From assembly GCA_026122225.1 (NCBI GenBank), contig JANEZZ010002675.1, forward strand, positions 806,001 through 870,000: a stretch of 64,000 nt of DNA, read 5' to 3'. Under the pieces are notes generated by a model, which was given only the letters and a program-made list of their open reading frames with translations, was not told the DNA's origin and did no database searches. A program made the position numbers and the translations under genes. Positions 58,006 through 64,000 of this stretch are shown in pieces. Every line of letters starts with the position of its first letter. The stretch's first letter is position 1. Source of the DNA: Heloderma charlesbogerti. Taxonomy: Eukaryota; Chordata; Lepidosauria; Squamata; Helodermatidae.

Positions 58006-59628
58006 TCTAAAATTATTTCTTGGCTGCCTTTAAGGATGGAACCTTCTCAGTACATCTAGTGTTTACTATAGTCTGAACCAGTGGATTATGTTCAAAACAG
58101 ATAAAGAAACAATTCAATAATTTATTTATAAACACACACTTTTATAGGAAGAAATGATTTCAAGAAAATAGATACTTCCGGTGACTTTTAAAAAGATTTG
58201 TAGGACGAGGGGAGGTCCTCAATATCTTCTAATCCAATCCCCTGTCCTAAGACTAGGCCCTCAATGCACTGAATATCATTCACACCACCCGTATCTGTCT
58301 TTTCTCCCCTGCCCTCCCAAACACAGATGAGTCCATCTCAGTCTAATGTCACAAGCAGAGAGCAAGTGAAAATGAAGTGAATGTTTGATTAGAAGAATAG
58401 TTAAGTATAACAATTCCGATGAATCAAATGAATAAGCCATTAAATAGGCAGAAATGCTTCAAGATCACTGGCCAATCTCATCTGAGTTAAAACTCCTTAC
58501 AGGAACCACATATGATGGTAATTAGACCTAGTATATGGAGCAAACTCTGTACACTGTGTCCCATGTTGTCAGATTCCTACATGGAACTAATTTCTGTGTT
58601 GAAATTACTACACTGTTTGAGGTTGTGACGTGTTCAAAATGCTTATACGTGTTAATTCTGCATGTTCACAGAGTAAAGGGTTTGCCAGCACCACTTCCCC
58701 AGCACCACTTCTCTGATCAAATTCCCTCCCCCATTTTTGGATCTAAAACAACAGCCTCATGGGAGATACTATGGAACTACCAGTGCTTCCTCTAATTTGG
58801 ATCTTAGAAGCATCTTTTAATTTGAGACTACTCATTTTGAAACAGAAGGAAGTCTCAAAAGCATGTTGTAAAGAAGGCTATCTGGTGAAAGGTTTAGGAA
58901 ATTATTATGAAAAGAACCATTTAATGCCCGGTGTTCTAGCAAAACCATTACTTACCTGTCCCATGTTTCCACAAATAAAGTAGTGTGAGACTTTGTTTTG
59001 CAATGTTTATTGTGCTAATATTTACAAAGCAAATGACCTTCAGTCGAAACTGCACTTGGAATATTTTAGTTTTTTTGGCAGGAGTCCCCCCCCCCCTTTT
59101 TAAGGGGTTGAAATCTTTTGCTCAAAAGATCAGTCATCTTTGGTCCAAAAATCAATGATCTTTAGTCAAGAAATATATATACATTTGCACATTCTATGTA
59201 ATTGTATAAGAAATATGTGGGAGGAGTTGGGATCACAGGTTTGACTTCAGAAAAACTCCAGTTCATGAATATAATTAAAAAGAAACAAGAACATATTCTG
59301 GCTGCGAATTACGTTATTCATGTGAGGAAGATGGGATATGAAGAATTATGTGTCACTTTTTAACTTTCTAAAGTTGAACGTTGGATGTTATGCTGAATAT
59401 CTAACAGAAGTTACATGTTTCAGCTACATGTCACTCCAACATGTAATTCTCATGTCTGGATAAGCTGAAAACATAATGTTCATGTGTTTTGTTACCTACA
59501 AACTGTGCACTCCAGAGTATATTTGCTTCTCAAATTGTGTGTATTGCATATTCCTGTGCTGTTATCTGTTGGGAATCCAAACTCAAAAATATAAATGGGA
59601 ATAAGACTTTACTGGAAACTGGAACATG

Positions 59629-61650
59629 CAGGGGCGTCATTAGAGGAGGACCACCTGTGCACAGGCCCTGGATCTTTTTTTGAGCTGTGCCCCGGATCTT
59701 TTGAGCTGTCCTAACTGCCATTTTTTACGTTTTCCCATTGACTTGCACTGGAAAACAGAAATGGCCATAACGTTTTTAGTTTGTATGATAAATACATGAC
59801 ATCTGGAGACTTGGTAGCTCCCATGAAGCTGATTGAATCTGCCAAATTTCAGGTAGTTAGGTCCAGTGGCTTTTGTGCTAACCACAGGTAAAATTTGCTT
59901 TTTTCAAGAAAATGTGTCAAGGCAAAGAGCTATAATTTTTTTTTTCTTCCACATAAGAGTATGGAATTTTGGGTCCTGGCAGCCCCTATGGAGATGACTG
60001 AGCCTGCCAAATTTCAGACAGTTAGGTCTAGTGGCTTTTGCACTAGCCATGCATAAAGTTTCCTTTTCTCAAAGTCTAAAACAAAAAGTAAAAACTTTAA
60101 AGCCACTCAGGGGATTAGAGATCCTAATCAGAAGGTGTTAAAGGTGACCATTAGGAGGTCACTATCCCTAATCTCTGGGGTAGGGTTTTTTTGAGATGCA
60201 AAAAACCGCTCTTCCCCTACTTTTCTGCTCTTACATGCCCACTGTTGGGAACTTGTCTGCAATGAAATTTTGAAGAGGGAGAAGGAAGGAAAGAAAGAGC
60301 TCCTTGTGAAATACTGGTATTTCACACAGCATCTGATTTTACTGCCCTAAACTGGAAACTTTGGCTTCTGCAGAAGTCTAGTAGCTTCAGTACAGCAAAG
60401 GATCCAATCAGCCTCCACAAACTTCTTTCTCCCCCTCCACTTTAATTTCGCCTAAATAGCTGTAGGTCTCAAATAATTCCAAAAGGAGGGTTAGGACTAT
60501 GTGGCATCATGATCAAGAAACTGCTGGGGCTTTTAAATAGGTTCCACAGTTTTTAAAAAGCTAGAAAAAGCCCTCAGCCACCTCACCTCATAAAGTTCAA
60601 TTAAGTATGTGCAGTCCCTGCAAACCCTCCACAGCCTCCTAAATTCCTCTGAAGTGCTACCTCTCTGAAAGGGGCCACTTGGCTTCGGGAATTCTCCCCT
60701 CCGCCGGTGCATTTTCAATCACCACTCTTCTTTTCTTCTTCCCTCACCTATCCTGTTATTTCTTTCTCTTCTTTATTCCACCCATGATCTGTGCATTTTC
60801 ATACAATTTTACCCAACAACTATTGGGGAAAGAGTGAATGGAAGGGAAAGCAAATCACTCCCTCCCCCAAATTGGAAAACTCCTCTTCCATATGAACTGC
60901 TGCACCTATCTTTCTGAACCTTTGCTGGTTTCTTACTTAGGGACAACTCCAGGCTGTCTGTAATTTTCAGAACAATGGTCCACAAGGAAAATAGGGAGAT
61001 AAGTATGTCCTCTTTTGGAGACCTCAAAATGTCAAGGCCACCCTTGCATAAAAACCCTTGTGGCTATTATTCTGAAATTTGGAAGACAGGATCTCCTCTG
61101 ATGGGGCAATGAATCCTGACATTTTTATCCAATTCTTCCAAGGAATAAAAATGTTATTGGCAGTTATCTTTAAAAGAAAATAAAAATAGAAACCCTGCAC
61201 CAATTTTTCTGACATTGGGCAGGTGTAATCCCCTTCTAGGGGGCCTGAAATTATAATGCCTGAAATTATCATCCAGTTCTAACCAAGAGAAAAAAGTTAG
61301 TTTGTTTCTAATTTCCCATGGTAGTCAACAGGAAGCATAAAGACTCATTTTTCCAAACCTTGACTCAGGTTTGGTGCTGAGCTGAAGTGGTTCGACTACA
61401 AATTGGCCAGAGCAGAAGCAGGATGTTTTCCAAAATGCTGAATCTGTGTCTGAGTTGAAGGCGGGGGGGCAGTGCACACTTCTTAGTATGTATGTAATCT
61501 ATACACACACACAAGCACACTGCACGCACACACACACAGACACACACACACACACGTTAGATGTGTGCTTAGACTCGGATATATATATTTATGCAAATTT
61601 GTGTGATGGGTCTGTGCCCCAGATATTTTAAGAACCTAGCAACACCCCTG
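59629..61650. mobile_element. hAT-like non-autonomous element, 2.0 kb, perfect 8-bp duplication
   Basis: The element starts caggggcgtcattag and, read from its other end, caggggtgttgctag (11 of 15 identical). It is flanked by identical GGAACATG at 59621-59628 and 61651-61658. Second-tier similarity lies near both ends ('tgagctgtgccccggatc' and 'gggtctgtgccccagatat'). An internal direct repeat joins 59838-59880 and 60008-60050 ('gccaaatttcag' and 'gttaggtc(c/t)agtggcttttg'). A (CA)n tract lies at 61502-61556. I see no transposase frame, so movement would depend on an hAT enzyme supplied elsewhere. Confidence 0.88.
61502..61556. repeat. (CA)n microsatellite
   Basis: Interrupted CA tandem within the hAT-like element, likely polymorphic. 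Confidence 0.9.
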
Positions 61651-61851
61651 GGAACATGTAAAAAGAGTTTCTCAGCTAATGGATTTGTTTAGGCATCTAT
61701 AAACTGGAGTAAAGTGTGATTCTGGAGAGGCATCATATGATCTGCTAAGAATATTCTGTCACTCACACTCAAGTACCATTCACATTCAGTGTGGCCAACT
61801 CTGTTATTTTGTTGATTTGCTTTGTTGCCCCAGAACTTCAAACACCCTGAC

Positions 61852-62910
61852 CTGGTTCGCACAGTGCATTGTCACCCTTTTTTTGTTTCAGAATGGCTTG
61901 TTGTCTGAACCCAGCATGATGGCTTAACCATGAGTGGCTTAACCATGCACAAGCCACCCTGAGAACCCATGACTTGTTTGGTTGTTCAGGGTGGCCTGTT
62001 TCCAGAGTGTTTTGTGGTGATGTGTGAACCCAGCAAGCAGGCTTCTGAATGGATTGTTTGAAAGGGCTACAGAGATGCCTAGCAAGAGTGGCAAAAAACC
62101 TGACCGCTCCTCACAGTGCCCTTCATCTCTCCTCCTCCAGCTCGGTGCTTCATTTGATAGTGACCAGTGTTATCCCCTTGTGAGCTGAGTTAGCACAGCT
62201 ATGTATGTATATTTTATTGACTTCCCTCTGGGTAAGTGCATGCAGCCCCAATTTGGAACCATGGCGATTTGGGAGGGGGGGTTTAAGCTTCCCCCCTCCT
62301 GTTTTCATGCTGAAATCCCCCCTCCCCACCAGAGTGGGGATTAAAATAAGAAATAACCTCATTTTTTCCTTTTTTTTAACCTCCCGCCCATACACCGGAG
62401 GGGGGGATTTTGGCATGAAAACAGGAGGGGGGAAGCGTAAATCTTCCCCCCCAAATTGCCATGGTCCCAAATTGGGGCCACATGAGTTTACCCAGAGGGA
62501 AGTCAATCACACATAGCTGTGCTAGGAAGAGGATGCCACTTGTTCCTCGCTGCAAGGAGCAGCCAAATAGGCTTTTTTTTTTAAGTGTTAAAGGAAGAAA
62601 ATAAAACCCTCAGCCACCTCATCCTAAAAGGTAAGGTAACCGCCCCCCCCGCCACCCCCGAAGATATGGCATATATATGTCAATGCAGATGCTTCGCAAG
62701 GATTTTATCACAGCAGGAATATATATGAGTTGTGCCAAAAAGGCCCCCAGGATACATGCTGGGAGTGGGCAGGACCAAGGGGGAAACAAACCATGGCAAG
62801 CCAGCAAGTGCCTGATTGTCTGTTGGCAGCAGCATGGCTTAGCGAGAGATTAACCAACTCACCATGGCTTGTTTTCAGCATGGCTTATTGTGACATGTGA
62901 ATGGGCTCTC
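61852..62910. mobile_element. Foldback MITE family C, interrupted
   Basis: The left part (61852-62050: gacctggttcgcacagtgc, 'gaatggcttgttgtctgaac') and the right part (62815-62910: 'accatggcttgttttcagca', 'tgacatgtgaatgggctctc') look like the two arms of one family C element. Between them lies other sequence, including the foldback element at 62191-62524. Confidence 0.5.
62191..62524. mobile_element. Foldback MITE, 334 bp
   Basis: Long inverted repeat: tagcacagctatgt (62191) pairs with acatagctgtgcta (62524), then 'attgacttccctctgggtaa' with 'ttacccagagggaagtcaat', then 'cccccctcctgttttcatgc' with 'gcatgaaaacaggagggggg' around a centre near 62360. Because of the symmetry both strands show similar open frames (62506-62150 and 62205-62516). 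They are not genes. Confidence 0.85.
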
Positions 62911-63736
62911 TGGCTCTCATTCTGCCATTCTGAATGTTGCAGCACTGTTACACATGCTACAGTGGCGTGTTAACCCAGTTGGGCATTTTAAGACAGAGCA
63001 TTGTAGTTGGGACTTGTAGTGAAGTGACCTAATGAGCTGAAGTAGTGCCCAGCTTGATCACCTATCATAGGATCTTTTCTGGCTACAGTGCCTGGTTGGA
63101 CTACCAATAGATGACTTAGAGAACGTTGCAGCTTTCATATAGATGGTTATCTTTTAAAGCGTCAGGATACCTTTTGCATATGCCCTTGCAGTGCCAAAGA
63201 GTTGCTATTTGCAATGCCTTTTCTCATGTGCTATGTAGAGGTTTTTTGTTTGTGTGTAGCACCATCTAGCGGTGGGTGATTTCTTTAGTAAATTTGCCTT
63301 TTGATGAGAAGCACAACTTGGCTTCAGCAAACTTATTACTACATAGCAGTCTCCTGATTCTGAATTTCATGTAAATGACATGGAATGATTAGGAACAGAA
63401 ACAAATGAAGGTTTCAGCATCAGTGTTTCTACTGCTCTTCACATCGTATACTATTTCCTAAGTGATCGGCTTGCCTGGATTGCCCTGCTAGAGCAGTAAA
63501 TCCAACATGGCAATTGTCTGACTATCATTACTGAACTTCAGCTATTATTCTTTAATGTGTATTTTGTGTCAACAGTGTGCTATGCAGACAGAAATAAAAC
63601 CAAATAAAAAATGGAAACACCACTGATCTTGGCTTTTCCAAGCCGTGCCTATAAAGCATCCATTCGGCACTCTAGCTAACAATACTACTATTATGTGTAT
63701 TATGTGACTGAAATAGTGCATATTATTTTATTGCCT

Positions 63737-63766
63737 GGGGGGGAGGGTTTTTTTGGGGGTGGAGGG
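63737..63766 (+). other. Potential G-quadruplex sequence
   Basis: On the NAV3 sense strand the run ggggggg-a-ggg-ttttttt-ggggg-tgga-ggg supplies four G-tracts with loops short enough for a quadruplex in DNA or nascent RNA. Function is unknown. Confidence 0.4.
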
Positions 63767-64000
63767 TTTTTTTTTGTTTTTGCAAATGATACTCAATGTT
63801 TAATAGAAGGTGTAACTTTCAACAGTTATACCATGGCCTTGTGAAAGGGTTTGTGGGTTAAACATTAACTGGCACAGAGAAATAACTCTACTCAGCATAT
63901 GAATTGGCTTGCTGGAGCTGGCAAAAGTTCTGTCTGGTCCAGCGCTCAGTCTCCACCAGTGGCTAGACAAGCTGGACTCTTCCCCCCTCTCCCCCCCCCC

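Larger units (their letters stand above)
54113..64000 (+). other. NAV3: NAV3 intron, 5' part (continues beyond window)
   Basis: The intron starts at donor gtgagt and has no further NAV3 exon before the window ends. Recognised elements are listed separately. 54120-54355, 55625-56495, 56700-57795, 58010-59620, 61660-61850, 62530-62810 and 62915-64000 show nothing I can name. A G-run-rich segment lies at 63737-63766. Confidence 0.85.

Noticed and set aside
62150..62516. Two opposing frames with nearly the same peptide
   Set aside because: Their likeness results from the inverted repeat, not from duplicated genes.
1..64000. A novel multi-gene system (defence, biosynthetic or phage-like)
   Set aside because: The only host coding sequence is NAV3. 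Everything else coding is fragments of transposon proteins.

Overview
The window is nuclear DNA from a vertebrate, most likely a squamate reptile (probably a lizard). It has spliced exons with GT/AG junctions, very long introns, and a repeat load of BovB (RTE) LINEs, CR1 and L2/CR1-like LINEs, tRNA-derived SINEs, hAT- and PIF/Harbinger-like MITEs and a Tc1 fragment. BovB together with CR1 and these SINEs points to squamates. The species cannot be named from the sequence.

The only host gene I can support is NAV3 (neuron navigator 3), on the + strand. Five internal exons are present: 1646-1803, 38297-39416, 41908-42026, 49687-49795 and 53723-54112. Their phases fit end to end (split codons g|ag, ag|a, g|gg, ag|c), giving 1,896 nt of coding sequence. 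They encode the central Ser-rich, basic part of the protein: two SxIP-type EB-binding motifs, then a short predicted coiled-coil segment and a conserved Ser/Gly block. The N-terminal calponin-homology domain and the C-terminal AAA ATPase lie outside the window.

Layout. 1-1645: end of an upstream intron. 1804-38296: a 36.5-kb intron packed with transposons. It holds Harbinger-like MITEs and a very CpG-rich nested palindrome (5.3-7.1 kb), a nearly complete but broken BovB (9.97-13.07 kb), a hAT-like element containing a LINE tail (13.4-14.5 kb), L2/CR1-like LINEs (20.1-21.7 and 24.2-25.0 kb), a 5'-truncated BovB inside an older element (32.8-34.3 kb) and a Tc1 transposase fragment (36 kb). At 37.1-37.5 kb there is a CpG-enriched, repeat-poor stretch with splice-donor-like sites that could be an internal promoter or first exon. 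39417-41907: short intron with a hAT MITE and SINE remains. 42027-49686: intron with foldback MITEs and an L2/CR1-like LINE carrying a nested CR1 tail. 49796-53722: intron with CR1 and SINEs. 54113-64000: intron with another L2/CR1-like LINE, SINEs, a 2.0-kb hAT-like element with perfect 8-bp target duplications, and a 334-bp foldback element.

I see no bacterial-type operon, CRISPR array, rRNA or true tRNA gene. The unusual content is structural: nested palindromes, insertions within insertions, and candidate unclassified non-autonomous DNA transposons. All repeat names come from memory of the families and need a library search.
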